In this document: positions 18,499 through 26,592 of the stretch, piece by piece | Layout: each line of letters opens with the position of its first letter | How positions within the stretch are numbered: the stretch's first letter is position 1 | Notes under the pieces: generated by a model | What the model was told of the DNA's origin: nothing | Database searches by the model: none | The model's input: only the letters and a program-made list of their open reading frames with translations | Translations under genes and position numbers: made by a program | NCBI GenBank assembly: GCA_001563335.1 | Contig: LRSL01000015.1 | Location: 1 to 59,451 of the forward strand | Direction: 5' to 3' | From: Candidatus Thorarchaeota archaeon SMTZ1-45 | GTDB taxonomy: Archaea > Asgardarchaeota > Thorarchaeia > Thorarchaeales > Thorarchaeaceae | DNA length: 59,451 bases

Positions 18499-19182
18499 AT
18501 GTCATATTGGACAGTATTTGATAATCAAATGAGAGTTAAAAAAGAGGTCTACAGGTTGAACGCGACTCATCGTATGATTGAGGAGTTTGTGAGAGAAAGA
18601 CTAGCTAAAAGTGATTTAGGCGCTCATACTTTGGACCATACAAGAAGAGTGTATACCTTGTCCATCGAGATAGGTAGGGAGATTGGAGCAGACCTGAAAA
18701 TACTCGGAGCTGCAGCTCTTCTTCATGATATTGGGCGACCAGAAGAGGCTACAACTAGTATCTCACATGCAATTCTTTCAGGAAACATGAGTCGAGATAT
18801 TCTGAAGAAGGTAGGTCTTGATGATGCAGAGATTGATAAAGTCGTTGACGCAATCAGAACTCACAGGTTTAGTGAGGGGATTGAACCAAATTCGTTGGAG
18901 GGAGAGATATTGAGTGATGCTGACAAACTTGACGCAATGGGAGCAATCGGAGTCTTTCGGGCAATAGCCCAAGCTGCTAGCACAGGAGTAGGGATAGAGG
19001 GATTCCTAAAACATGCTGATGAAAAACTGCTGAAGCTTAGAGATTTAATGTACACAGATCAAGCTAGGATTGAGGCGGAAAACCGTCATCAGACATTAGA
19101 GGTATTTGTCAAGCAACTGAGGGATGAGTCATCAAGAAAAATCAGCGATTTAGATAGAGTTCAAGATAAGACTCACGGATAG
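18499..19182 (+). CDS. HD-domain metal-dependent phosphohydrolase
   Basis: 227 residues. The HD motif set is complete: HTLDHTRRVY, LLHDIGRP, a downstream His in THRFSEG, and LSDADKLDAMG. This matches small archaeal HD hydrolases related to YedJ; substrate unknown, possibly a nucleotide. ATG 18499 is taken as start, but ATG 18529 or 18574 would still leave the HD domain whole. It is divergent from the giant gene. Its last 41 nt overlap the 3' end of the convergent CYTH gene, an unusually long coding overlap. Confidence 0.88.
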   Translation: MSYWTVFDNQMRVKKEVYRLNATHRMIEEFVRERLAKSDLGAHTLDHTRRVYTLSIEIGREIGADLKILGAAALLHDIGRPEEATTSISHAILSGNMSRDILKKVGLDDAEIDKVVDAIRTHRFSEGIEPNSLEGEILSDADKLDAMGAIGVFRAIAQAASTGVGIEGFLKHADEKLLKLRDLMYTDQARIEAENRHQTLEVFVKQLRDESSRKISDLDRVQDKTHG

Positions 19183-19723
19183 ATTGAGTAGGGTCCAAGC
19201 CAAGATTGTACACAGTTTTGAAGATATATTCTCGTGCAGCAACAAGTTCACCGTTGTTCGTCGCAATACTCTCAAGTTCCACAAATTGCCCAACATCTTC
19301 CACGTCGTCAGTACTGATTATCACTGTTTGTAGACTAAAGAACTGACGTTTCTTTGTCAGTTTTGCTACATGCTTGAACCCCAGACTCACTAGAACGGAT
19401 GTGATATCCGTAGCATTGCTTAGACTCACAGTAGTTTCAGTTCGTGTCTTTGTTGTACTATCAACCTTTGGACCCTTGTAAGTAAGTTCCACTAGGTCAG
19501 TTGATGATTCATATTCATTAGTGTCAAGAGGTCTTCGTATTCTTACTCGTAGAGCTTCGTCAGTTTCTTGAAAGATTCTACATGGATGATCAAAATAAGA
19601 GTCAACCTGAATCTCTTTGTTGATTTTTGTTGCTCCGAGATGCAAGATTCTGTCTTCCATCTCCTCAATGTTATCGATTGCTACCTTGACCTCCACTTCG
19701 TACTTTTTTTTCAGTTCTGTCAA
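19142..19723 (-). CDS. CYTH-domain protein (class IV adenylate cyclase / CyaB-like)
   Basis: 193 residues. The family-defining ExExK signature is seen as YEVEVKV at residues 8-14, followed by DSYFDHP, ALRVRIRR, VELTYKGPK, and a C-terminal VELESIA strand, all strands of the triphosphate tunnel. Archaeal members bind triphosphates and may hydrolyse thiamine triphosphate or act as cyclases. The exact substrate is not predictable. The start is a TTG at 19723. No good alternative ATG exists before the ExExK motif. The gene is convergent with the HD gene and divergent from threonine synthase. Confidence 0.87.
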   Translation of the reverse strand: MTELKKKYEVEVKVAIDNIEEMEDRILHLGATKINKEIQVDSYFDHPCRIFQETDEALRVRIRRPLDTNEYESSTDLVELTYKGPKVDSTTKTRTETTVSLSNATDITSVLVSLGFKHVAKLTKKRQFFSLQTVIISTDDVEDVGQFVELESIATNNGELVAAREYIFKTVYNLGLDPTQSIRESYLELYLNR

Positions 19724-19834
19724 CCCCTACTGTTACTCTTGACTCAACCAAAGAGTGCTAGATGCGTCCATTAAATAGTTGAGCCATAAGCCAAATAACG
19801 GCGATGAGTCTTCGTGTGGAAGGTTGGTGTCACT

Positions 19835-21088
19835 TTGTCAAAAATTAAGGCTATCAAATGCGCGAAGTGTGGCAAGACCTACGATAATACCAATGTACCT
19901 CCAAACGATGGATGTGGTGGTAGAATAGACTTCGAGTTTGATCTGGAGAGCATCAAAGAAACCATCACGAGAGATAGTCTTGAGAAGCGAGTTCCGAGTC
20001 TCTGGAAATACTTCGAGCTAATGCCTCTAAGAGAGAGGAAGAACATAGTGACACTTGGGGAGGGAGGAACTCCGCTTGTTGAGAGCAATAGGCTCGCTGA
20101 TGAATACAGATTGAAGAACCTCTCGATAAAGATTGAAACTGTGAATCCGTCTGGGTCTTTCAAGGACCGACCAATCTGCGTTGGAGTCAGTAGAGCACTT
20201 GAAGATGGAGCTGAAACTGTGTCAGCAGCTTCATCTGGTAACGCTGCAGCCTCTATGGCTACATTTGCGGCACGAGCAGGACTTCAGGCAGTCGTCTTTG
20301 TGCCTGAGGACGCACCTAAGGGGAAATTGATTCATCTAAGAACTCTGGGTGCTAAGGTATTCAGAGTAAAGAAAATACGTGAGGGGGTGGATCCCACAAC
20401 TACTCTGCTGCATGCAGCCTGCAAAGAGTTTGGCTGGACACCAGCACCATCCTTTGGACCGTTCAATTGTTTCCAGTTTGAGGGCACTAAGTCCCTTGGA
20501 TATGAGATTGCAGAACAGACTCAATGGAACCCGCCAGATTGGATCCTTTTCCCAACAGGTAGTGGGGGTCTTATGGCTGGGACTATGAAGGGATTCTGGG
20601 AGTTCAAGGAAATGGGGTTGATTGAAACTGTCCCGAAACCAGTAGTAGTTCAGCCGGAGGGTTGTGCCCCAATTGTGAGAGCATTCAAAGAAGCTCAAGA
20701 CCCGCTGAGCATTAGTCCTTGGGACTCAAATGAAACAGTCGCAGGAGGACTCGCAGACCCATTCCCGTGGGATGGAGATGCTGCTCTCAAATATCTTCAG
20801 CTTGGAGAGGGGACAGCAATTGCGGTTCCTGATGATGAGATAGAGAAGGCACTTGTCCTTTTGGGAAAACTAGAGGGAATATTTGCAGAACCTAGTGGTG
20901 TCGCAGCCATGGCTGGGCTGAAGGCTCTGATTGAACAGGGGACAATTGATAGGTCTGACAAGATTGTCGTTCCAATCACCGGGTCTGGTTTTAAGGACCT
21001 GGCAACACCTGATAGGCTTACACCAGAAGTTCAATTAATTCCTCCTGAAACTGCTGCTCTCAAGAAGGCTCTAGAGAATTATCGTTGA
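19835..21088 (+). CDS. thrC: threonine synthase
   Basis: About 417 residues. A PLP fold-type II enzyme converting O-phosphohomoserine to threonine. It has an N-terminal CxxC-type zinc-ribbon-like segment (CAKCGKTYD), the PLP lysine in NPSGSFKDRP, the phosphate-binding SSGNAAAS, and a Gly-rich FPTGSGGL. I chose TTG 19835, because GGTG lies 5 nt upstream of it. A GTG at 19814 is in frame but has no better site. It is followed after 9 nt by the cytosine-deaminase-like gene. Confidence 0.93.
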   Translation: MSKIKAIKCAKCGKTYDNTNVPPNDGCGGRIDFEFDLESIKETITRDSLEKRVPSLWKYFELMPLRERKNIVTLGEGGTPLVESNRLADEYRLKNLSIKIETVNPSGSFKDRPICVGVSRALEDGAETVSAASSGNAAASMATFAARAGLQAVVFVPEDAPKGKLIHLRTLGAKVFRVKKIREGVDPTTTLLHAACKEFGWTPAPSFGPFNCFQFEGTKSLGYEIAEQTQWNPPDWILFPTGSGGLMAGTMKGFWEFKEMGLIETVPKPVVVQPEGCAPIVRAFKEAQDPLSISPWDSNETVAGGLADPFPWDGDAALKYLQLGEGTAIAVPDDEIEKALVLLGKLEGIFAEPSGVAAMAGLKALIEQGTIDRSDKIVVPITGSGFKDLATPDRLTPEVQLIPPETAALKKALENYR

Positions 21089-21097
21089 GGTGGTTCT

Positions 21098-21550
21098 ATG
21101 GATGAGAAGAAAATCAAGAAGTATATGGCTGAAGCAATTGAGGAGGCCAAGAAAGGGCTCTCAGAGGGAGGAATTCCGATTGGGTCAGTCTTGGTCATCG
21201 ATGACAAGATTGTTGGGAGGGGACATAATCAGCGGATACAGAAGGGCAGCGCTGTCCTACACGCAGAGATGGACTGTCTAGAGAATGCAGGTAGACTGAC
21301 TGCAAAAGACTATCGAAAATCAGTGCTGTTCTCAACCCTATCACCCTGTGATATGTGCAGTGGGGCTGTATTACTATATGGTATACCGAGTGTCATTGTT
21401 GGGGAGAACACCACTTTTCAGGGACCTGAACAGTATGTACGTGATCGAGGAGTTGATGTCACTGTCCTCAACGACCCTGAATGCATTGAGATGATGGAGA
21501 AGTTCATACAAGAGAATCCAACGCTCTGGAATGAGGACATTGGAGAGTAG
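21098..21550 (+). CDS. cytosine deaminase-like zinc enzyme (yeast Fcy1 type)
   Basis: 150 residues. It has the zinc-binding deaminase motifs HAEMDCLENAGR (His and catalytic Glu) and TLSPCDMCSGA (PCxxC). Beyond the general CDA fold it resembles the eukaryotic fungal cytosine deaminase: LLYGIP, VVGEN-type VIVGEN, VLNDPEC, and the C-terminal LWNEDIGE all correspond to conserved Fcy1 positions. It would convert cytosine to uracil in pyrimidine salvage. A GAGGTGG lies shortly upstream, overlapping the end of thrC. It is cotranscribed with thrC and the downstream RNA methyltransferase gene. Confidence 0.85.
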   Translation: MDEKKIKKYMAEAIEEAKKGLSEGGIPIGSVLVIDDKIVGRGHNQRIQKGSAVLHAEMDCLENAGRLTAKDYRKSVLFSTLSPCDMCSGAVLLYGIPSVIVGENTTFQGPEQYVRDRGVDVTVLNDPECIEMMEKFIQENPTLWNEDIGE

Positions 21551-21578
21551 AAAGAAAATATTCGTTGGAGATTCGAGA

Positions 21579-22562
21579 ATGACCAAAAAAGAGCTGCGTC
21601 AAAGGGCCAAGGAACTAGCCAAAGAGCATGGGTATCTCCAATACATGATTGAGCGCTATCTCTCTCTGTGGGGCGAAGAGGATACTCTTCGGTTCATTAA
21701 AGCATGTGAGCAACCAATCAGAACAGCTATACGTGTCAACACACTAAAGATGTCTGTGGACTTGCTCATCCCCCGCCTTCAGGAAAAAGGAGTGACACTT
21801 GAAACAGTACCATGGTTGAATGATGGCTTCTATGCTGATTTCAATGAGTCATCTCCTGGAGCACTGCTTGAACACATGCTTGGATTCTACTATGTTCAAG
21901 GTGTTCCATCAATGACTGCTGTCAGTGTATTGAATCCAGAGCCTGGGGATACTGTTCTTGATCTTGCAGCTGCACCTGGTGGAAAGACAACTCATATCGC
22001 GCAGATGATGGAGAATGAAGGATTGGTAATTGCTCTTGAACAAGACAGGCAACGTATGACTAGTCTTCGGAGCAATATTATCAGATGTGGTGCGACTAAC
22101 ACTATGGTCATACGAGGCGATGCAAGAAAACTCGATGACCTACCCTTCCAACCTAACAAGATACTTCTTGATGCACCCTGCTCGGGAGAGGGGCTTATTC
22201 CTTTGGATCCAACCAGGAAAACTAGCAAGACTATGGCAGACGTCAGATTCTGTGCTACTCGAGAAGATGAGATGTTGGAGGCTGCGGTCAATATCCTTGC
22301 AATGGGTGGCACAATGGTATATTCAACCTGTTCAATAGCTCCAGAGGAAAATGAGTATGTTTTGGATGATATTTTGAAACGGCATCCTGAGATGAGTGTA
22401 GTTGAAATTTCGGCTGAGTTTGGTTCATCTGGATATTCTGAGCCCTATGGTATCAGACTGAATGAATCATTGAAGAATGCAAGACGGTTTTTACCACATC
22501 TTCACAAGACTGAGGGGTTCTTCATTTGTAAAATGAGGAAGAAAGAGAGGTCGGCACAATGA
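21579..22562 (+). CDS. NOL1/NOP2/Sun (NSUN) RNA m5C methyltransferase
   Basis: About 327 residues. It has the SAM motif DLAAAPGGKTTH, motif IV DAPCSGEG (the release cysteine) and motif VI YSTCSIAPEENE (the catalytic cysteine). A short N-terminal domain precedes these and a C-terminal GFFICKMRKK strand closes the core. It methylates cytosine C5 in tRNA or rRNA. The ATG at 21579 with upstream GGAG is preferred to ATG 21531, which lies inside the deaminase gene. Its stop overlaps the ATG of the Nip7-like gene (ATGA), showing translational coupling, and an RNA-modification role for both is consistent. Confidence 0.9.
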   Translation: MTKKELRQRAKELAKEHGYLQYMIERYLSLWGEEDTLRFIKACEQPIRTAIRVNTLKMSVDLLIPRLQEKGVTLETVPWLNDGFYADFNESSPGALLEHMLGFYYVQGVPSMTAVSVLNPEPGDTVLDLAAAPGGKTTHIAQMMENEGLVIALEQDRQRMTSLRSNIIRCGATNTMVIRGDARKLDDLPFQPNKILLDAPCSGEGLIPLDPTRKTSKTMADVRFCATREDEMLEAAVNILAMGGTMVYSTCSIAPEENEYVLDDILKRHPEMSVVEISAEFGSSGYSEPYGIRLNESLKNARRFLPHLHKTEGFFICKMRKKERSAQ

Positions 22563-23101
22563 AGTTTGAGTTTGTTGATCCAGTTGCTTGGGGTGCAATC
22601 ACGCAACAGATCGACATTGAGTTTGGAGCAGGTGTAACCAAAAGCCTTCTTGGAAATCGGGCGCCTCTGATGATTTCTAAGAATAGCTCTCAAATGGTCT
22701 ATGCGATACCCCCAGAGTGGATATCAATATTGATGGAAGAGGGTGAGAATCTTGATATCCAGTTCATCGGAAAGGAACTCGGGTCTGTAGAAAAGGGAAG
22801 GTTCAGACTTAGTCTTCATATTCTTAGTGAAGTGGCTAAAATGACCAATAGCTTCATTCTTGTATCTAAAAGGGGGGCAGAGGCATTTACGTATGGAAGG
22901 AGTATCATCAGAGAGTCTGTACTGGAGTTAAATCCCACTTTGGAAAGAGGGCAGAGAGTGTTCGTACTCAATGAGAACAAAGAGTGTTTGGGAGTTGCAG
23001 CCCTATCAGTAGATGCATTCAAAATAAATCGACTGGGAGCAGATAGACTTGTAGCGAAGAATCTTGTCGATATTGGATGGTTCATTAGACGCCTAGGCTA
23101 G
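22559..23101 (+). CDS. Nip7-like PUA-domain RNA-binding protein
   Basis: 180 residues. The C-terminal half is a PUA domain: FTYGRSIIRESVLELNPTLE, RGQRVFVLN and CLGVAALS, matching the Nip7/UPF0113 pattern. The N-terminal alpha/beta domain contains IPPEWISILME. Eukaryotic Nip7 takes part in 60S subunit biogenesis, and archaeal homologues bind U/AU-rich RNA. It is coupled to the upstream NSUN gene by a 4-nt overlap, which fits joint work on rRNA or tRNA. It is followed by about 395 nt without a clear gene. Confidence 0.75.
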   Translation: MKFEFVDPVAWGAITQQIDIEFGAGVTKSLLGNRAPLMISKNSSQMVYAIPPEWISILMEEGENLDIQFIGKELGSVEKGRFRLSLHILSEVAKMTNSFILVSKRGAEAFTYGRSIIRESVLELNPTLERGQRVFVLNENKECLGVAALSVDAFKINRLGADRLVAKNLVDIGWFIRRLG

Positions 23102-23496
23102 ACGAACACAGTAACACACTCTCCGAATGCAATACCCCCTTCTTTTCAAGCTAGATAGACTGTCGCAGAGAGGATAAGATAGTGGAGTTTAGTGAGAATC
23201 ATCCCTGAATGATGAGAGAATCTAACCCTTTGGATTTCATTCTTCTTGAATTGCCTTATATACTAGAAAAATAATGTATAGAGTATTTTCCATTTTGAAT
23301 TATACACAGAGAAACCTGATGAAGGAATTATACGAGATTAATAGGATGTGAAAGAACTAATCTTGTTAAATATTATAGCGAGTTTAAGTAGTATCATCAG
23401 GACTGGGATGTGGAGAATTAAACGGTGGGACAAGACATCCAGTGCCAGTCCTGGAAGCAATGGCAAAGGTCAAGACCAAAACCAAGGCAAGAATCA
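23102..23496 (+). other. AT-rich intergenic region before the large TnpB-like gene
   Basis: No gene is supported here. The stretch is AT-rich. It contains TATA-like runs (for example around 23258-23275) and a 13-nt direct repeat AAATATTATAGCG at 23368-23380 and 23506-23518. The second copy lies inside the first codons of the TnpB-like gene. A GTG at 23425 opens the same frame 24 codons earlier. The function of the repeat is unknown. It could mark a left element boundary or a regulatory site. Confidence 0.4.
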
Positions 23497-25581
23497 ATGA
23501 TTGGCAAATATTATAGCGGTCCATCGACCAAATATCTTGTCGAGTCGTTTGTTCTCAGCTCTGAGGACAGAGTTGTTTTGAGAAAAGGAAAAGAGAGGAA
23601 ACCTGACCCTTCGTTCAAGGGCAATAGCACACAATTTTCTCAGCTCTCCTCTGCAGTGAGAGGAACAGGAAAGAAGGTCAAGGACATAGATCTTAGAACT
23701 CTTACATTCTATTTCGACAATTACATCAGAGCTGTCAATATTGTTCTTTCAAGGATATACAGGAATTCCAAGCGAGTAGAACAACTTGGAAAGACTCTTG
23801 CAAAGTATAGAGGGAAGTCATACATTCTTCTGAGCAAAGAAAAAGATCTATGCTACCAGCACAATGAAGACATCAAGAAATTGGTCTTTGGTCGTCTGCA
23901 TCGAAATGTCCTTGAACAGGCTGGGAGGATGCTCCTTGCTGACTGGACAAGAAGACAGCTTGTCATATCGGCTCTAAAGGTCCTTAATGATTCTCCGGAG
24001 GAATTGGTTACCATCCTTCGAAGAAGAAGGATTCCTTCATTTCTGATTAGAAAAGTCCGAGATTCCTGTGAGTCCACAAAGAACAACGGGTCAGGGTATC
24101 ACTACGCTATGGGTGTCCTCAGACAACTTCGTCTTGCTATCGATAAATACATTCTTGGTTTTACGAAGAACACGATAGGTTGGAGAGCCAGACAGAGAAA
24201 GAAAGTAGCATCTCTTCTAAAGGATGGTTCACCTGACTGTCAAAGTGTCATCAATATAGTAGAGTCGCAGGTTAAGAGTTGGGTTCAGAATGGATATCCA
24301 TTCACAGTCCCCCAGCTCAGAAGATATAGCCTTGACTTCTCAGCAAGCACCGAGAATTCCACTGGTCAAGGATACTGGTTCACTCCGGATGAGGAACGAG
24401 AGAATGAGATACTCCTTTATCTCAAGCTCCCTCCGGGGTTCAATGGAACTCACCACAAAGACTCACCGTACAAATCTAAGACCCTCACCTTTCGTTTCCT
24501 TGATTGGCTTCCTAGAGCTGCATCTCAGGATAGGAGAAAAGCTGAGAAAGCAGAGCGAGAAGGAAATATCCATCGGGTTGAACAACTAAGATTTCGTGCT
24601 GCAAAGTTCGAGGACATGCATCACCAGCTCATGAATACAATCAAGTTACAACACACAGCCCATAGACTATCAAGGATGAAACAGATAAAGCACAATGACT
24701 TGGATGAGATAATCAGACTACAACAAAAAGTAAGTCGACTGAAAGGCTATAGGAGATGTTCACCTCCTCAACTTCTTCTCAGAGGTCACAAGATCATCCT
24801 TCGGATACCGTTCCTTTCACCTAATGGACCAGTAAGCTCACAGATTTTTGGTGAGAGGAAGTATACAACTAAGGCAGGAGCTGACAGAGGATTACGAGCT
24901 CCAGTGGCGCTCACAGTGGAGAGAGAATGTTCCTTTGAGGACTTCCTCATCACAGTTGGACCGTTAGCCGAGAAGAGAGATAGAATCAGAAAACATGCTT
25001 ACACACTCACCTCAGAGTTAGCAAGAATGAAGAACAACTGGGAAAGCAAACGATCAGGACAGTCATATCCAGCACACATTATGAAGCGGGACAGGCATGT
25101 CGAAGCTCTGTGGAGAAAGGTTCGTCGTCTTGATCGTGAGATTGTCCGGCAGGTGGCCTCTCAGACAGTGTGGTTTTGTGAGGAACACAGAGTGAAGAGG
25201 TTGTTCTTTGAGGATTTGAGGAGCTTCCAAGGACATGCTGGGTCCAAACACGTTTCATACAACCTGACCTCGAATCTGTGGGGAAAAATCATCAATACAG
25301 TACGCTACATGAGAGAATCACTCGGACACTCAAAATATAGTGTGTGGACAGTGAATCCGCGATACACTTCTCAGACCTGTCACCAGTGTGGAGAAAAAGG
25401 CGTGCGAGTAAGGGATGAAAGCTCAATCATTGAGAGCAAGGGTGGAGAATACTTCTACTGCTCTGAGTGTAAAGAGCACTTCCATGCAGACATCAATGCA
25501 GCACGGAATATAATTCATGTTCAAGACTCCAGTGACGTTCCTGGAGGGACAAAGGTTTGTCCAGTTTACAATGAACGTTAG
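23497..25581 (+). CDS. large TnpB/Cas12-like RuvC nuclease without transposase partner
   Basis: About 694 residues, against roughly 350-450 for ordinary TnpB. The RuvC triad is complete: Asp 463 in AGADRGLRAPVAL, Glu 572 in RLFFEDLRSF, and Asp 665 in HADINAARN. A zinc finger CHQCGEKG...CSECKE lies between RuvC II and III. The N-terminal 450 residues are Lys/Arg-rich and helical, much longer than a TnpB WED/REC region. The family would be an RNA-guided DNA nuclease. No TnpA, CRISPR repeats or Cas genes are nearby. ATG 23497 is preferred; GTG 23425 is possible. It ends 4 nt inside the convergent PAC2 gene, so no right-end flank exists outside coding DNA. It may be domesticated. Confidence 0.85.
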   Translation: MIGKYYSGPSTKYLVESFVLSSEDRVVLRKGKERKPDPSFKGNSTQFSQLSSAVRGTGKKVKDIDLRTLTFYFDNYIRAVNIVLSRIYRNSKRVEQLGKTLAKYRGKSYILLSKEKDLCYQHNEDIKKLVFGRLHRNVLEQAGRMLLADWTRRQLVISALKVLNDSPEELVTILRRRRIPSFLIRKVRDSCESTKNNGSGYHYAMGVLRQLRLAIDKYILGFTKNTIGWRARQRKKVASLLKDGSPDCQSVINIVESQVKSWVQNGYPFTVPQLRRYSLDFSASTENSTGQGYWFTPDEERENEILLYLKLPPGFNGTHHKDSPYKSKTLTFRFLDWLPRAASQDRRKAEKAEREGNIHRVEQLRFRAAKFEDMHHQLMNTIKLQHTAHRLSRMKQIKHNDLDEIIRLQQKVSRLKGYRRCSPPQLLLRGHKIILRIPFLSPNGPVSSQIFGERKYTTKAGADRGLRAPVALTVERECSFEDFLITVGPLAEKRDRIRKHAYTLTSELARMKNNWESKRSGQSYPAHIMKRDRHVEALWRKVRRLDREIVRQVASQTVWFCEEHRVKRLFFEDLRSFQGHAGSKHVSYNLTSNLWGKIINTVRYMRESLGHSKYSVWTVNPRYTSQTCHQCGEKGVRVRDESSIIESKGGEYFYCSECKEHFHADINAARNIIHVQDSSDVPGGTKVCPVYNER
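25527..25578 (+). ncRNA. candidate omega-RNA-like fold in the 3' end of the large TnpB-like gene
   Basis: Two stacked hairpins cover the last codons. CTCCAG 25527-25532 pairs with CTGGAG 25541-25546, and directly after it GGACAA 25547-25552 pairs with TTGTCC 25557-25562 around a 4-nt loop. The loop of the first hairpin (ACGTTC 25535-25540) is complementary to GAACGT at 25573-25578, giving a possible pseudoknot. TnpB guide RNAs typically overlap the gene's 3' end and contain a pseudoknot. If this is one, the guide would start near the stop codon and run into the PAC2 gene. No expression evidence is available. Confidence 0.35.
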
Positions 25582-26324
25582 ACGAACATGTCGCTTGTAC
25601 GATCTGAGTCCTCAATAGACTTTCTCATTTTCTCGAGCCTCTCAATCTCTCGAGATTCTTCGAGAAGCTGCTCGACATTTGCGCCTACTCCATAAATCTC
25701 GTTGATTTTCTCCAGCATAGTAGCTGCAGACCGGGGATCAGGACGACCTCTAGTTGCATATGTTAGTAGGCCAATTGCTGGAGCACCATGCATCTCAAGT
25801 TCTGCGAGAAATAATGCTAGTGGACCAGCGACAAATAGTCCTTCCTCAAGAAGAGGAACTTGCCACTTTTCAAGCATGTCTTTGTAAGCACTTGTTGGAA
25901 CACATCGCATATCTGCTTCATCTTCTTTGAAAGATGCATCTAAGCCTCCAAGGAGTAGGGTTTCTTTGAAGTTATTCTCGGCCACCCACTTCGCGAGCTT
26001 GTCAATAAATCCCCATTGTTCGGATTGATGTGGCTGAAATCGTGGGACAAGAAAAATCATCTTCTTCTTATCATAGGAATAGAGCTCAAATGGTAACACA
26101 AGACGCTCATTCTCCATTGACACAAACAAGGGAAGCATATCGCTCTTGATGAATCCTACTCGTTCAGCTTCAAGGGTTCGAGTCAAATGAGCTGTGCTCA
26201 AGAAGCCTACCTCACCCAGACCATGAAATCCGCAGATGAATGTCGACCCTGGTTTTATCTTAAAGTCCTTCTTCAATATGATTGTGAAAGATGAATCTGT
26301 GGTAGCTACGAAAGCCATGACCAT
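25578..26324 (-). CDS. PAC2-family protein (proteasome assembly chaperone-like)
   Basis: 248 residues. It has the PAC2/COG2047 pattern: CGFHGLGEVGFLS, the VPRFQP strand, LLLGGLDAS, a GLFVAGPLALFLAE helix, AIGLLTYATRGRPDPRSA, and a C-terminal helix. Members include eukaryotic proteasome assembly chaperone 2 and archaeal PbaA/B. A role with the proteasome encoded elsewhere in this window is inferred. ATG 26324 is followed by a second ATG at 26318, so either may start. It is convergent with the large TnpB-like gene and divergent from the Ski2-like gene, with 268 nt between them lacking a convincing gene. Confidence 0.8.
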   Translation of the reverse strand: MVMAFVATTDSSFTIILKKDFKIKPGSTFICGFHGLGEVGFLSTAHLTRTLEAERVGFIKSDMLPLFVSMENERLVLPFELYSYDKKKMIFLVPRFQPHQSEQWGFIDKLAKWVAENNFKETLLLGGLDASFKEDEADMRCVPTSAYKDMLEKWQVPLLEEGLFVAGPLALFLAELEMHGAPAIGLLTYATRGRPDPRSAATMLEKINEIYGVGANVEQLLEESREIERLEKMRKSIEDSDRTSDMFV

Positions 26325-26592
26325 TCAAGCCTCAAGAGAGAAAACCGATTATTCAGCCTCTCATTGGTTACTTGTTTGATTCATGGCGGTTGCTTTTGAG
26401 ACTTTGTATGTGTCTGTGTAAGATTGAAATTAGGGATGTGGTTAAACATGCTTTGGGCAGGATTGGTAATTTTCGCAAGTTGTACATTTTTGGAACAGCT
26501 CTACGGTATTTTGACCAGCCACACACAAAACTAATAGGATATGATAGTATATCCTCATAGTAAATCATGCGCATATGATGGAGTAGAATCTT

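Noticed and set aside
26372..26560. 62-codon ORF in the gap between PAC2 and the Ski2-like gene
   Set aside because: TTG start, no ribosome-binding site, and an equally long ORF on the other strand. The gap looks like a divergent promoter region.
23102..26592. CRISPR array or Cas genes near the large TnpB-like nuclease
   Set aside because: No repeat-spacer pattern was seen; only a 13-nt repeat occurring twice (23368 and 23506).
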